This document shows positions 1-7,049 of a stretch of 11,120 nucleotides of DNA, piece by piece. The number at the start of each line of letters is the position of its first letter. Positions within the stretch are counted from its first letter, which is position 1. Both the position numbers and the translations under genes were made by a program. Source of the stretch: Geoglobus sp. (GTDB lineage: Archaea > Halobacteriota > Archaeoglobi > Archaeoglobales > Archaeoglobaceae); the NCBI GenBank assembly GCA_015523645.1, contig WAJY01000151.1, positions 1-11,120 of the forward strand, in the 5' to 3' direction. A model generated the notes under the pieces. That model had not been told where the DNA came from and did not search any database. It saw only the letters and a program-made list of their open reading frames with translations.

Positions 1-810
1 GTTAGGGAGGCTGTTGAGTATGGATGCAGTGAGGTTACAATTCAAGGCGGTTTGTTTCCTGAGGCAAGCCTTGAGGATTATCTGAGGATATTAAAGGCTG
101 TCAGAGATGTGTCAAAAGAAATACACATCCATGCATTCTCTCCCATGGAGATATATCACGTATCAAGGAATGAGGGGATGGATGTTGAAGATGTTTTGAA
201 AGAGATGAAAAAGCATGGACTGGACTCCATGCCAGGAACAGCTGCCGAAATACTTGTTGATGAGGTTAGGAAGATCATATGTCCGGAGAAAATAAACACA
301 GAGGAGTGGATAGAGGTTATCATGATAGCCCATAGCCTCAAGATTCCAACAACAGCAACGATGATGTACGGTCACATTGAGAGGTGGGAGGACAGGCTTG
401 AGCATTTAAGAATAATTAAGAGCATACAGGAAGAGACTAGTGGATTTACAGAATTTATCCCACTTCCATTTATGGACAAGAACAACAGGCTGGGTATGAT
501 TGCGAGCTCACCCTCAGGATTCGATGATCTTCTGCTGATTGCAATTGCCAGAATTGTGCTATATCCTGAAATTGAGAACATTCAGGCTTCTTGGGTGAAA
601 ATGGGGAGAAAACTCGTTCAGGCAAGCCTTTATACAGGAGCCAATGACGTTGGTGGAACGCTGATGGAAGAAAACATATCAAAGCTTGCCGGAGCCACAA
701 GCGGAGAGTTCATGAGAGTTGAGGAGATGCTTGAGATGATATCAAGAGCTAATAGAATTCCTGCAGAAAGGGATACGCTTTACAACATACTGAGGGTTTA
801 TGAAGGTTAA
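1..810 (+). CDS. cofH: CofH (F420 chromophore FO synthase subunit 2), 5' end outside window
   Basis: CofH is a radical-SAM enzyme that joins a tyrosine-derived radical to 5-amino-6-ribitylaminouracil. This is the step before CofG closes the deazaflavin ring of FO, the F420 chromophore. The frame is open from base 1 (VREAVEYGCSEVTIQGGL), so the gene enters the window from the left; the TTG at 52 is an internal codon. The visible 269 residues show the family blocks IQGG, HIHAFSPMEI, LDSMPGTAAEIL, TTATMMYGH, FIPLPF and GANDVGGTLMEENI. The last of these, with the GGT, is typical of CofH and related MqnC/MqnE proteins. The family is roughly 360 residues, so about a quarter is missing, including the CX3CX2C cluster motif, which cannot be checked here. 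The 3' end overlaps the shikimate kinase gene by 11 bp. CofH rather than MqnE is favoured from the overall match and archaeal context. Confidence 0.93.
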   Translation, partial: VREAVEYGCSEVTIQGGLFPEASLEDYLRILKAVRDVSKEIHIHAFSPMEIYHVSRNEGMDVEDVLKEMKKHGLDSMPGTAAEILVDEVRKIICPEKINTEEWIEVIMIAHSLKIPTTATMMYGHIERWEDRLEHLRIIKSIQEETSGFTEFIPLPFMDKNNRLGMIASSPSGFDDLLLIAIARIVLYPEIENIQASWVKMGRKLVQASLYTGANDVGGTLMEENISKLAGATSGEFMRVEEMLEMISRANRIPAERDTLYNILRVYEG

Positions 811-1642
811 AGCCAAAAGTTATGCTGCAGGAACAGTTGTGAATGCTCTAGCCACATTTAAAGGTGTGGCTTTCGGAATCGCCCTGAAAACTGAGATGAA
901 ATTCTCTGAGAGTAATGAGAGGGGATTTTACATTTCAGATGGAGAGAGAATTGAGAGGAGCACTGTAGCAGAGAAGCTGATGAGAGATTCTGGGTTTGAG
1001 GGCGGAATTTTTGAGGTTGAATCAGAAATTCCTAGGAAAAGCGGTTTGGGGAGCAGCAGCGCCTTCATGAACTGCTTAATCCTGTGTGCCTTCAAAGCAA
1101 CAGGTAAAGAGCTCAAAGCCGAAAGAATCTTGAGATTGAATGCCAGAATGAGCTTAGAGACCGGAATGAGCTACACTGGAGCATTTGATGATGCTTCCGC
1201 ATCTTTGCTAGGTGGTTTTGTATTCTCAGACAACCTGAAAATGAAACTTTACAAGAGGGTTGAGGTCGATGGGAAGGTTGTCATATTGCTACCAAGCTGG
1301 GAGAGAGGAGAGGTCGATCTTGAAAGAATTAGAAGGGGCGTTTATGACATTGACAGAGCTTTTCTGCTCGCTATGGAGGGGAGGTTTAAAGAGGCGATGC
1401 TATTAAATTCTATGCACTACTGCACAAAGCTCGGAGTCCCCTTAGAACCAGTATTTGCCATTCAGAGCTACAACGTCTCAGCAGGGCTTTCAGGAAACGG
1501 TCCAAGCTATGTTGCCTTTGGAGAAGACGTAGATGAAGTCAAGGACGTTTGGAAGGATTTTGGAGAAGTGATGGTTAAAGAGATTGTAAATAAGCCTTCA
1601 GATGAAGTGCGCATCACCGAATCTCTATTTCTACAGGATTAG
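800..1642 (+). CDS. aroK: Archaeal-type shikimate kinase (GHMP superfamily)
   Basis: Phosphorylates shikimate to shikimate 3-phosphate with ATP in the pathway to chorismate and aromatic amino acids. It acts in the cytoplasm. Archaea use this GHMP-fold enzyme, unrelated to bacterial P-loop AroK. Seen in the 280-residue protein: the N-terminal block AAGTVVNALATFKGVAFGI (about 9-27) typical of archaeal shikimate kinases; the GHMP phosphate-binding loop PRKSGLGSSSA (78-88); GAFDDASASLLGG (127-139); and the C-terminal GHMP motif GLSGNGPSYVAF. Full family length. The ATG at 800 lies inside the end of cofH (11-bp overlap) with GAGGG at 792-796 as a close ribosome-binding site, so the two are probably co-transcribed and translationally coupled. 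The pairing is sensible because CofH uses tyrosine. Homoserine or mevalonate kinase is unlikely given the N-terminal block. Confidence 0.93.
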   Translation: MKVKAKSYAAGTVVNALATFKGVAFGIALKTEMKFSESNERGFYISDGERIERSTVAEKLMRDSGFEGGIFEVESEIPRKSGLGSSSAFMNCLILCAFKATGKELKAERILRLNARMSLETGMSYTGAFDDASASLLGGFVFSDNLKMKLYKRVEVDGKVVILLPSWERGEVDLERIRRGVYDIDRAFLLAMEGRFKEAMLLNSMHYCTKLGVPLEPVFAIQSYNVSAGLSGNGPSYVAFGEDVDEVKDVWKDFGEVMVKEIVNKPSDEVRITESLFLQD

Positions 1643-1668
1643 GGCAAATTGAAGAGATGCATGAAGTT

Positions 1669-1705
1669 AAAAGATCTTCATTTGCAAGGTAGAAAGGGAT
1701 CTTTT
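1669..1705 (+). repeat. 8-bp inverted repeat downstream of aroK
   Basis: AAAAGATC at 1669-1676 is the exact reverse complement of GATCTTTT at 1698-1705, with a 21-base loop. On the + strand the right arm ends in TTTT and follows the aroK stop by 27 bases, so it could serve as a weak transcription-end signal for cofH-aroK. On the minus strand it lies just past the small ORF. The stem is AT-rich and the loop long, so a chance origin is possible. Confidence 0.3.
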
Positions 1706-1711
1706 CCAGCT

Positions 1712-1984
1712 TTATCTATAATTTGCTTGAAATAACTCTCTACAAAATGAGCGTTGTTTTAAAACATCTAAAAAATGCCTGTAATGATTTTTGCCATTCT
1801 TAGCAAGTTGAGATTTGGTCTTTAAACCTTGCTTTCTTGAGAGTTGCTCTGAATTCTGTAAAAATGAAGCAGGATCTTTCACAAAAGCCTCAATTAAAGC
1901 TAATTCATGGCTCAATTCTTTGTTGTATTGGAAAAAGCTTTTCCATATCTTAATAGCTTGTTGTCTGTAGGCAGCTAAAGTCAT
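1712..1984 (-). CDS. Hypothetical small glutamine-rich protein of foreign composition
   Basis: No family was recognised. The ORF encodes 90 residues with no signal peptide or membrane segment; it looks soluble, basic and helical. It starts with ATG directly after an in-frame TAG, 19 bases past the permease stop and in the same direction, so it could be the tail of the ABC operon. AGGTG lies about 18 bases before the ATG, too far for a normal ribosome-binding site. The composition differs sharply from its neighbours: 9 glutamines in 90 residues (AroK has 2 in 280, the DacZ-like protein 4 in 268) and 8 of 11 leucines coded TTA. That argues for an acquired gene or fragment, or a remnant of a mobile element, rather than a native archaeal gene. 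Whether it is expressed is unknown. Confidence 0.4.
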   Translation of the reverse strand: MTLAAYRQQAIKIWKSFFQYNKELSHELALIEAFVKDPASFLQNSEQLSRKQGLKTKSQLAKNGKNHYRHFLDVLKQRSFCRELFQANYR

Positions 1985-2003
1985 CTATTTGTCTCTAGCA
2001 CCT

Positions 2004-3119
2004 TTACTCATATCTCAAAGCCTCTATTGGCTCAAGGTTGCTTGCCTTCCATGCTGGATAAAGACCGCTTAACACAGAGGTGATTATGCCAAAGAAAAAT
2101 CCGCCGAAGATGTAGAAGAGAGTTGTTATGCTGAATATTGAAACAGCCCTTCCAATAATCAGCTTTGTTATGAGATATCCGCCAGCAATGCTTAGCAAAG
2201 ATCCTACAATGCTTCCTCCAACACCTAGCATAAGTGCTTCAAGCAGGAAAATCTTAAGTATCGTAGTTTTCTGAGCGCCAATAGCTCTCATAACTCCAAT
2301 CTCCTTTGTTCGCTCAATTGTTGACATGAGCATTATGTTCAAAATACTAACCCCGGCAACAAGCAAGGAGATTCCTGCAATTGCCATCAAGAAAAGATTT
2401 ACCTGGTTGAATGCCTTGTTTATTCTGTCAAGTATTCTCTTCATCTCGATCACGTCAACCTTCTCCTTCTTAAGATTAACAGTCTTCTCTATGAAGTCCT
2501 TGAAAGGCTCAATCTCATCTAAGTTTTTCAACTTCACAATTACCATTGTGTAATTAGACTTGTGAGCCTTTTCAGAGATAATCAATGCACTGTTTGGTGT
2601 GATGTCAAATCTTGCACCTTCTTTCTTTAAAATAGCCGAAATCCTGTAGATGTGATTGTCAACTGAAATTTTGCTCCCAACCTTAACTCCCAATGCGTCT
2701 GCAAGAACATTTCCTATCACGCACCTCCCAGCCTTCAAGCTGATTGTTCCGTTTTCTGCTTCAAAAAGTGTCATAACTGCTCTTTCATCCATTCCGTAAA
2801 CTGTGGCAATTCTTTTCTTATCCCTGAATCTAATCTCTTCCGAAGAGGTTTTAACGGGGATGACCTGTGAAGAATATGGAGATTTTTTAACTATCTCTAT
2901 TGTCTTCTCATCTATAATCTTATAACCTTCTTTGAAGTTTGGCAGGATTATGACTTCGTTTGCAATGTCCCCGAAGCTCTCCAGAACTATGTGCTTGAGG
3001 TTTTCTCCAAAGATGCCAATGGAGGTTATGGCTGTAACTCCGATTATTATCCCAACAATTGCCAATGCGCTCCTCACCTTGGTTCTACCTAGATTCCTAA
3101 TGGCTAACTGAAGATACAT
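2004..3119 (-). CDS. ABC transporter permease, MacB/FtsX family
   Basis: Membrane subunit of a type VII (MacB-like) ABC system, which uses ATP-driven mechanotransmission to move lipids, peptides or other substrates from the outer face of the membrane. The 371 residues have the standard four-helix layout: TM1 at about 18-38, a large extracytoplasmic MacB-PCD-type domain (about 40-240), then TM2-4 at about 243-265, 288-316 and 330-352. The coupling-helix motif ERTKEIGVMRAIGA is at 269-282 and the family ending YPAWKASNLEPIEALRYE is intact. The start overlaps the ATPase gene by 23 bp and has a good Shine-Dalgarno GGGAGG (plus-strand 3127-3132) with 7-base spacing, indicating operon translation. 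The substrate cannot be read from sequence. No HlyD-type adaptor is present, as expected for a single-membrane cell. Confidence 0.92.
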   Translation of the reverse strand: MYLQLAIRNLGRTKVRSALAIVGIIIGVTAITSIGIFGENLKHIVLESFGDIANEVIILPNFKEGYKIIDEKTIEIVKKSPYSSQVIPVKTSSEEIRFRDKKRIATVYGMDERAVMTLFEAENGTISLKAGRCVIGNVLADALGVKVGSKISVDNHIYRISAILKKEGARFDITPNSALIISEKAHKSNYTMVIVKLKNLDEIEPFKDFIEKTVNLKKEKVDVIEMKRILDRINKAFNQVNLFLMAIAGISLLVAGVSILNIMLMSTIERTKEIGVMRAIGAQKTTILKIFLLEALMLGVGGSIVGSLLSIAGGYLITKLIIGRAVSIFSITTLFYIFGGFFFGIITSVLSGLYPAWKASNLEPIEALRYE

Positions 3120-3783
3120 CTACAATCCTCCCATCCCTCAATCTGACAACTCTATCTGCAAATTCCTTTAAAGACTCATTGTGGGTAACCAGAATTATCG
3201 TAACTCCTCTCCTGTTTAAATTCCTCAAGATTTCCATTATTTGTAAGCCAGAATTTGTATCCAAGTTGCCTGTGGGCTCATCACACAGCAGTATCTCCGG
3301 ATCATTTGCCATAGCCCTTGCAATTGCAACCCTCTGCTGCTGCCCTCCAGAAATTTCAAATGGCTTTCTGTCTGCAACCTCTTCAATTCCAACAAGCTTC
3401 AGCAGTTTTTCAGCTTTTTTTCTCCTCTCCTCAGAATTTCTTCGTGAAAATATCATTGGCAGCTCCACATTCTCCAATGTTGTAAGAGTGGATATGAGAT
3501 TGTACTGCTGAAAAACAAATCCAATTGTATCCCTTCTCAGATCCGTTAGCTCTGAATCACTCAACCCAGAGATCGGATTTCCTTTTATGTATATCTCACC
3601 CTTCGTGGGTTTGTCAAGACAGCCTATTAGATTGAGCATTGTGGATTTTCCACTCCCAGAGGGTCCCATTATTGCTAAAAATTCACCCCTTCTCACTTCC
3701 AGATTTATCTCATCCAAAGCTCTGACTTCATAGTACTTTGTTCTGTAAACCTTGCTCACATTCTCAAAAACAACAACCTTCAT
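3097..3783 (-). CDS. ABC transporter ATP-binding protein, LolD/MacB type
   Basis: Cytoplasmic ATPase that powers the adjacent FtsX-family permease. The 228 residues contain every ABC element: Walker A GPSGSGKST (40-48), Q-loop FQQYNL (91-96), signature ISGGQQQR (144-151; isoleucine replaces the usual leucine), Walker B ILLCDEPTGNLD (164-175) and the H-loop histidine H201 in LVTHN. The length and the FVFQQYNL and DEPTGNLD blocks are typical of the LolD/MacB/FtsE group. The gene starts within an ATGA overlap with the upstream membrane protein gene, with AAGGAG (plus-strand 3787-3792) three bases before the ATG. It overlaps the permease gene by 23 bp, so the three proteins are probably made in fixed ratio. 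No catalytic residue is missing. Confidence 0.95.
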   Translation of the reverse strand: MKVVVFENVSKVYRTKYYEVRALDEINLEVRRGEFLAIMGPSGSGKSTMLNLIGCLDKPTKGEIYIKGNPISGLSDSELTDLRRDTIGFVFQQYNLISTLTTLENVELPMIFSRRNSEERRKKAEKLLKLVGIEEVADRKPFEISGGQQQRVAIARAMANDPEILLCDEPTGNLDTNSGLQIMEILRNLNRRGVTIILVTHNESLKEFADRVVRLRDGRIVDVSSVSH

Positions 3784-5036
3784 CTTCTCCTTACAGCAAT
3801 TAAAGCCAAAGCGAGCATAACAACTGCAATTACCGCCGATACTGCCAGTAACCAGACGTTTCCTCCACGCTCCCTCAATCTTGGTTTTTCCCCCTTAACG
3901 CTTTCTGAAATCTCAAAAACATCTCCTGCAAGATTCTTCCATGAAACTCGAACTACACCGCTTGTTTTATTTGTTTTGATAGAGAAAACCTCGTAATCTT
4001 CTGGAAGTATCGATCCAACAAAGTATTTCTTGTTGTTGAACGTTACGACAACATTCTTAACCTCGGTCGTACCCAAATTGCACACCTCTCCGGAAAGAAC
4101 GTTTTTATCCAATTCGTAGCTGCACAGCTGTACAACCTCCTCATTCAGGATTTTTAAAGGAAGGGTTTCTGTTTTCGTATGTTCAACTCCCATCTCATCC
4201 TTGTATTTGATCTCAAGATTGAGTCTGTCCTTAGCTGTGACATAGAATGAGAAGGTTTCAAACTCTCCAGCCTTCAGCACAGGCTTATTTTCCACCTCGT
4301 CTCCAATTCTGAGGGAGATGTCAAAGATGTCATGATTTCTCGGATTGAAGAGCCCGACTTTTATTTCAATAGCCTCATCTTTGTAAGCGTTACTCTGATA
4401 CGTAACGTTGTAGAGTATGTCTCTCTTTTCCACCCAGGATACATTAACCTCTCTTACAACCTCATGCCTGTTGTCTCCATTTTTAAAAAGAATTCTGAAT
4501 GCTATCCTCTCCTTCTTTTCCGGAGCATAGATGAACTCGAATTTTTTGCCATAAGCAACTGAAGGCGTCGCGCTGAACAATGGAATCACTGTAACATTTG
4601 TTTCCCAATTAACACTCACCTTCAAAACGTTCTTCTCACCAAGATAGATTTCCTTGTTCTCGAGCTTCAGCTGTGGAAAGTCCCGAATGATATTAAAAGG
4701 TATGAAGTATTTTACCGTGTCATTTTTTGTTTTTATTCTAACCTCAACCAAATACTTTCCAGCTTTCTCAGCCTTGAATGTAAACGGGAGTTTATACGTG
4801 CTTTTTGCAGGTATCGTGCCAACATCGCTTATGAGCCTCGGATTGACGTTGTTTGAATAAAACACTATGCTCCTGATTGTTTCAGGATGCGAATTGGGAT
4901 TCTCTATCACAAGATAACAATCAACCACATCTCCTGGGAGTATCTTGGCAATCGTTTTTTCATAGGTAACTGCTATCTGGGCTGAGACTGGTTGAAGAAG
5001 GAAGAGTATAATTAAAATAAAAAACAATTTTTTCAT
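3780..5036 (-). CDS. COG1361-like extracytoplasmic, membrane-anchored protein of the ABC operon
   Basis: Predicted 418-residue surface protein. It has a signal peptide (MKKLFFILIILFLLQPVSA, cleavage probably before Q20), a long beta-rich region of repeated Ig-like/CARDB- or NEW3-type segments (for example the block around EVCNLGTTEVKNVVVTFNNK), one C-terminal membrane helix (about 393-415) and a basic RRR tail. COG1361 S-layer-like proteins of this design often accompany MacB-like transporters in archaea; here it probably works outside the membrane with the permease. The frame is open upstream to an ATG at 5114. The ATG at 5034-5036 is chosen because it begins the signal peptide and because a TATA box (5058-5066) would lie inside the longer version. 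No Shine-Dalgarno is seen, fitting a leaderless mRNA. The stop overlaps the ATPase start (ATGA). The exact role is unknown. Confidence 0.8.
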   Translation of the reverse strand: MKKLFFILIILFLLQPVSAQIAVTYEKTIAKILPGDVVDCYLVIENPNSHPETIRSIVFYSNNVNPRLISDVGTIPAKSTYKLPFTFKAEKAGKYLVEVRIKTKNDTVKYFIPFNIIRDFPQLKLENKEIYLGEKNVLKVSVNWETNVTVIPLFSATPSVAYGKKFEFIYAPEKKERIAFRILFKNGDNRHEVVREVNVSWVEKRDILYNVTYQSNAYKDEAIEIKVGLFNPRNHDIFDISLRIGDEVENKPVLKAGEFETFSFYVTAKDRLNLEIKYKDEMGVEHTKTETLPLKILNEEVVQLCSYELDKNVLSGEVCNLGTTEVKNVVVTFNNKKYFVGSILPEDYEVFSIKTNKTSGVVRVSWKNLAGDVFEISESVKGEKPRLRERGGNVWLLAVSAVIAVVMLALALIAVRRR

Positions 5037-5057
5037 GAAAGAGCAATATTGGTTTTT

Positions 5058-5073
5058 GTTTATAACACTTTCG
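5058..5073 (-). promoter_or_regulatory. TATA/BRE promoter of the ABC-transporter operon
   Basis: Read on the minus strand, the sequence is CGAAAGTGTTATAAAC. It has a TATA box (GTTATAAAC, 5058-5066) preceded by a purine-rich BRE-like segment. The box centre is 26 bases upstream of the ATG at 5036, so transcription would begin at or next to the start codon and the mRNA would be leaderless. This position also supports the shorter start of the COG1361-like gene. Confidence 0.6.
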
Positions 5074-5362
5074 TCCTTTCTCCAAATCAACCAGCTTGAA
5101 TACAAATTCAACATGATTTTCCGGGCAAGTCACTCTTTTTCAAAGATTGAATGGTTTGTTGCACTTTCTCCTCAATTCTGCCCAAGCATGACAACCAAAA
5201 CACATCAAACCAAAAATTCATTCCTTTTCTATGCTTTCCATTTGAAGAAAGGATGGATCAGCTTCCACAATTTATTCCTGCAAGATAATCTCTACTCCAT
5301 AAATGCAGAAAGAAAAGTGATTCCTTGATTCTGGGCAGTAATTTAAAGATGGGGCTAATCTC
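5074..5362. other. Gene-free divergent intergenic stretch
   Basis: Between the two divergent promoters lie about 290 bases with no convincing gene. Open frames cross it on both strands (5035-5328 on +, 5258-5578 on -), but their translations have no recognisable domain, are rich in F, S, H and N, and run over real features. No tRNA, C/D-box sRNA pair or tandem repeat was seen. CTGCCC (about 5177) and GGGCAG (about 5333) form a distant short inverted pair of doubtful meaning. The length would allow an operator or a small RNA, which cannot be shown from sequence alone. Confidence 0.4.
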
Positions 5363-5380
5363 AGAAAGGGTTATATAAAA
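5363..5380 (+). promoter_or_regulatory. Strong BRE/TATA promoter of the HTH-lipid synthase pair
   Basis: AGAAAGGG followed by TTATATAAAA matches the archaeal BRE plus TATA arrangement very well. The TATA centre is near 5376, so a start site about 26 bases downstream falls near 5402. That gives a leader of about 7 bases before the ATG at 5409. GGTG at 5400-5403 is a possible short ribosome-binding site if transcription starts a little upstream. Confidence 0.7.
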
Positions 5381-5408
5381 GCTGGGATAGAAATTTAACG
5401 GTGCTAAC

Positions 5409-5708
5409 ATGAAATCCCCGTGCGAGATCATGGCATCCAAGATAATACCTGCAATCAGAGGAGAGATTGCAAGAGAGCTTGTAGCTAGGGGACATGCTAA
5501 AAAGGAGGTTGCACAAATACTGGGAATTACAGTTGCCGCGGTCAGCCAGTACACCCATAGAAAGAGGGGTGTGAGCAACAGTGAGATACTGAAGAAAAAG
5601 GTTAAGGAGATAGTAGATGAGATCGAGGAAAAGAAGCTCAGCTCAGAAGATCTAACAATAAAGCTTTGTGAACTCTGTTCATACGTGAGAAGTGGAGCTA
5701 ATGATTAG
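5409..5708 (+). CDS. Small HTH transcriptional regulator with conserved cysteines (COG2522-like)
   Basis: DNA-binding regulator of 99 residues. It has an XRE/sigma-70 region-4-like helix-turn-helix at about 18-55: KKEVAQILGITVAAVSQYTH contains the turn and recognition helix. N-terminal PCE (C5) and C-terminal CELC (C87, C90) give three cysteines. Archaeal proteins with this PCE...HTH...CxxC plan form COG2522, predicted regulators whose cysteines could bind a metal or an Fe-S cluster. The cysteines are seen; cluster binding is inference. The region between (about 57-80) is highly charged and probably helical. The gene has its own strong promoter and overlaps the next gene, a CDP-alcohol phosphotransferase, so the two are co-expressed. 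Autoregulation or control of phospholipid synthesis is plausible but not shown. The start follows GGTG (5400-5403) and sits about 33 bases past the TATA centre. Confidence 0.82.
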   Translation: MKSPCEIMASKIIPAIRGEIARELVARGHAKKEVAQILGITVAAVSQYTHRKRGVSNSEILKKKVKEIVDEIEEKKLSSEDLTIKLCELCSYVRSGAND

Positions 5709-6255
5709 CAGGTTCAAGCTCAGAGTCTCTTCACTCCTCACACCAGTAACAAGATTGCTCAGTTCCCTTGGGATCAAACCAAATCACATCTCAGGAATCG
5801 CTCTCTTCTCAGGATTCTTTTCTGCCTTCTTAATTCTCTCCGGAGACATTCTTCTTGCCTCTCTCTTTCTTCTCCTCAGCGGTTTTTTTGATGCCGTTGA
5901 TGGGGCTCTTGCAAGAAATGAGGGCTTGAAAAGCGAGTTTGGTGGGTTTCTAGATTCAGTATTGGACAGGTATGTTGACATAGCCATAATAATCTCTGCT
6001 GGAATTTATTCCAAGCAAATCTTACTGGCATCGATTGCAATGGCTGGGGCTTTGCTTGTTAGCTACACCAGGGCAAGAGCAGAAAATGTAATTGAGAAGT
6101 GTGACGTTGGTATTGCCGAAAGGGGAGAGAGGATGCTCATAATCCTGATAGGCTTGCTAACCAGCCATATATACGAGGCACTTATTGTAATAGCCATTCT
6201 GTCCCACCTCACAGCTTTGCACAGAATAGCATACACCTACTTTCAAAGCAAGTAG
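5701..6255 (+). CDS. CDP-alcohol phosphotransferase, probable archaetidylinositol phosphate synthase
   Basis: Integral membrane enzyme that transfers a lipid phosphate from a CDP-activated lipid (CDP-archaeol) to an alcohol, probably inositol 1-phosphate, making an archaeal phospholipid head group. The 184 residues carry the complete family motif: D64-x2-D67-G68-x2-A71-R72-x8-G81-x3-D85-x3-D89. These residues bind CDP and metal and act as the catalytic base. About six membrane helices are visible. The later block SYTRARAE...GIAERGERM resembles inositol-phosphate synthases of this family, which favours AIP synthase over glycerol-phosphate or serine acceptors. The ATG at 5701 overlaps the HTH gene by 8 bp. 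GTG at 5692 is an alternative start, but GTGGAG there more likely serves as a ribosome-binding site. The 3' end overlaps the convergent EamA gene by 13 bp. Confidence 0.85.
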   Translation: MISRFKLRVSSLLTPVTRLLSSLGIKPNHISGIALFSGFFSAFLILSGDILLASLFLLLSGFFDAVDGALARNEGLKSEFGGFLDSVLDRYVDIAIIISAGIYSKQILLASIAMAGALLVSYTRARAENVIEKCDVGIAERGERMLIILIGLLTSHIYEALIVIAILSHLTALHRIAYTYFQSK

Positions 6256-7049
6256 TAAATCTCTATCCCAAAGACGATGAGCAAAGATCCAATTGCAATA
6301 CTCCTCGTAATTCTCTCCAGCCTTCTAAAAATTATGGCGGTAAAGAATAGTGTAAAAAGCGGATAAAGGCTTAGAAAAGGCTCAACGACACTTACAGGAT
6401 AGCTAACAAGAGCCCTGTATCTGAGATAGTGCCCAATCCCGGCAAAAACTCCTGCTGGGACAAAGTATCTTACTCCACCTTTCCTCTCATACTTGAAAAA
6501 GAGTGGAAACAAAAGAGTAGAGGTTGCATAGCCAATTGCACTACCGAATACAGGGTCTGGATTTAACCGCATTCCAAGCCTCACAACTCCTGATGATGAT
6601 GCTGTAACTATGGCTGTAAACAGGGCAAGCAAAACTCCCTTTATATCACCAGCCCCCTTAGGTGAGGAGATTAGATATATGCCGAGAAAAACCAGAATTG
6701 CCATGGTTATCACCTTCAGGCTCATCTCCTCTCCTATTAACAACCCCACAAAAACTGCAAAGAACATCCTGGTTGCAGATATGCTCCCTGCTGAGTTAGC
6801 ACCTATTCTGCTTATGGCATTGTAAAAAGCCGTTCTTGCAAGAAGGAAGTGCATAATTCCTGAAAGCATCATCAAAGCCAAGAAATGGGGATTGAAGACG
6901 ATCCTGTTATACGAGAGAGCTGAGAAAATTAGAGTGGCTGTGATCAGGCTCATAAAGGCTCCAAAGTTTGCATCGGCATGCTGGACGCCCATCCTTATGA
7001 AAATTTGATGGAGGCTGAAGAAGATCGAGATGAGTAACAGCTCTATCAT
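6243..7049 (-). CDS. EamA/DMT-superfamily permease coupled to nikR
   Basis: Membrane transporter of the drug/metabolite (EamA) type, 268 residues. Two homologous halves (about 1-130 and 134-268) give roughly ten membrane helices with short loops. Typical features are the [20 protein letters not shown] segment in the first half and [20 protein letters not shown] in the matching position of the second half. Known family members move amino acids, nucleotides, sugars or drugs, usually outward, so the substrate here cannot be named from sequence. The context is informative: the start codon overlaps the nikR stop (ATGA) and no Shine-Dalgarno is present, so its translation depends on nikR and its level would follow NikR control. 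A role in nickel or nickel-chelate movement is inference. The stop overlaps the CDP-alcohol phosphotransferase gene tail-to-tail. Confidence 0.85.
   Translation of the reverse strand: MIELLLISIFFSLHQIFIRMGVQHADANFGAFMSLITATLIFSALSYNRIVFNPHFLALMMLSGIMHFLLARTAFYNAISRIGANSAGSISATRMFFAVFVGLLIGEEMSLKVITMAILVFLGIYLISSPKGAGDIKGVLLALFTAIVTASSSGVVRLGMRLNPDPVFGSAIGYATSTLLFPLFFKYERKGGVRYFVPAGVFAGIGHYLRYRALVSYPVSVVEPFLSLYPLFTLFFTAIIFRRLERITRSIAIGSLLIVFGIEIYYLL

Noticed and set aside
497..540. C/D-box-like pattern (TGAT-type and CTGA elements)
   Set aside because: It lies within cofH codons, the box C match is incomplete, and no paired C'/D' arrangement is present.
1712..1984. LYR-motif protein, suggested by the N-terminal LAAYRQ segment
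   Set aside because: The motif is only loosely matched (AYR, not LYR), the family is eukaryotic, and the rest of the protein does not follow it.
5035..5328. 97-codon + strand frame in the divergent intergenic region
   Set aside because: It starts on the complementary bases of the COG1361-like gene's start codon, has no ribosome-binding site, and its translation has no domain and an unnatural F/S/H/N-rich composition.
5258..5578. 106-codon minus strand frame
   Set aside because: It overlaps the strong promoter and more than half of the HTH regulator gene on the other strand; a shadow frame.
5692..5700. GTG 5692 as start of the CDP-alcohol phosphotransferase
   Set aside because: It adds only three residues before an ATG, and the GTGGAG there is better explained as the ribosome-binding site. 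It cannot be fully excluded.
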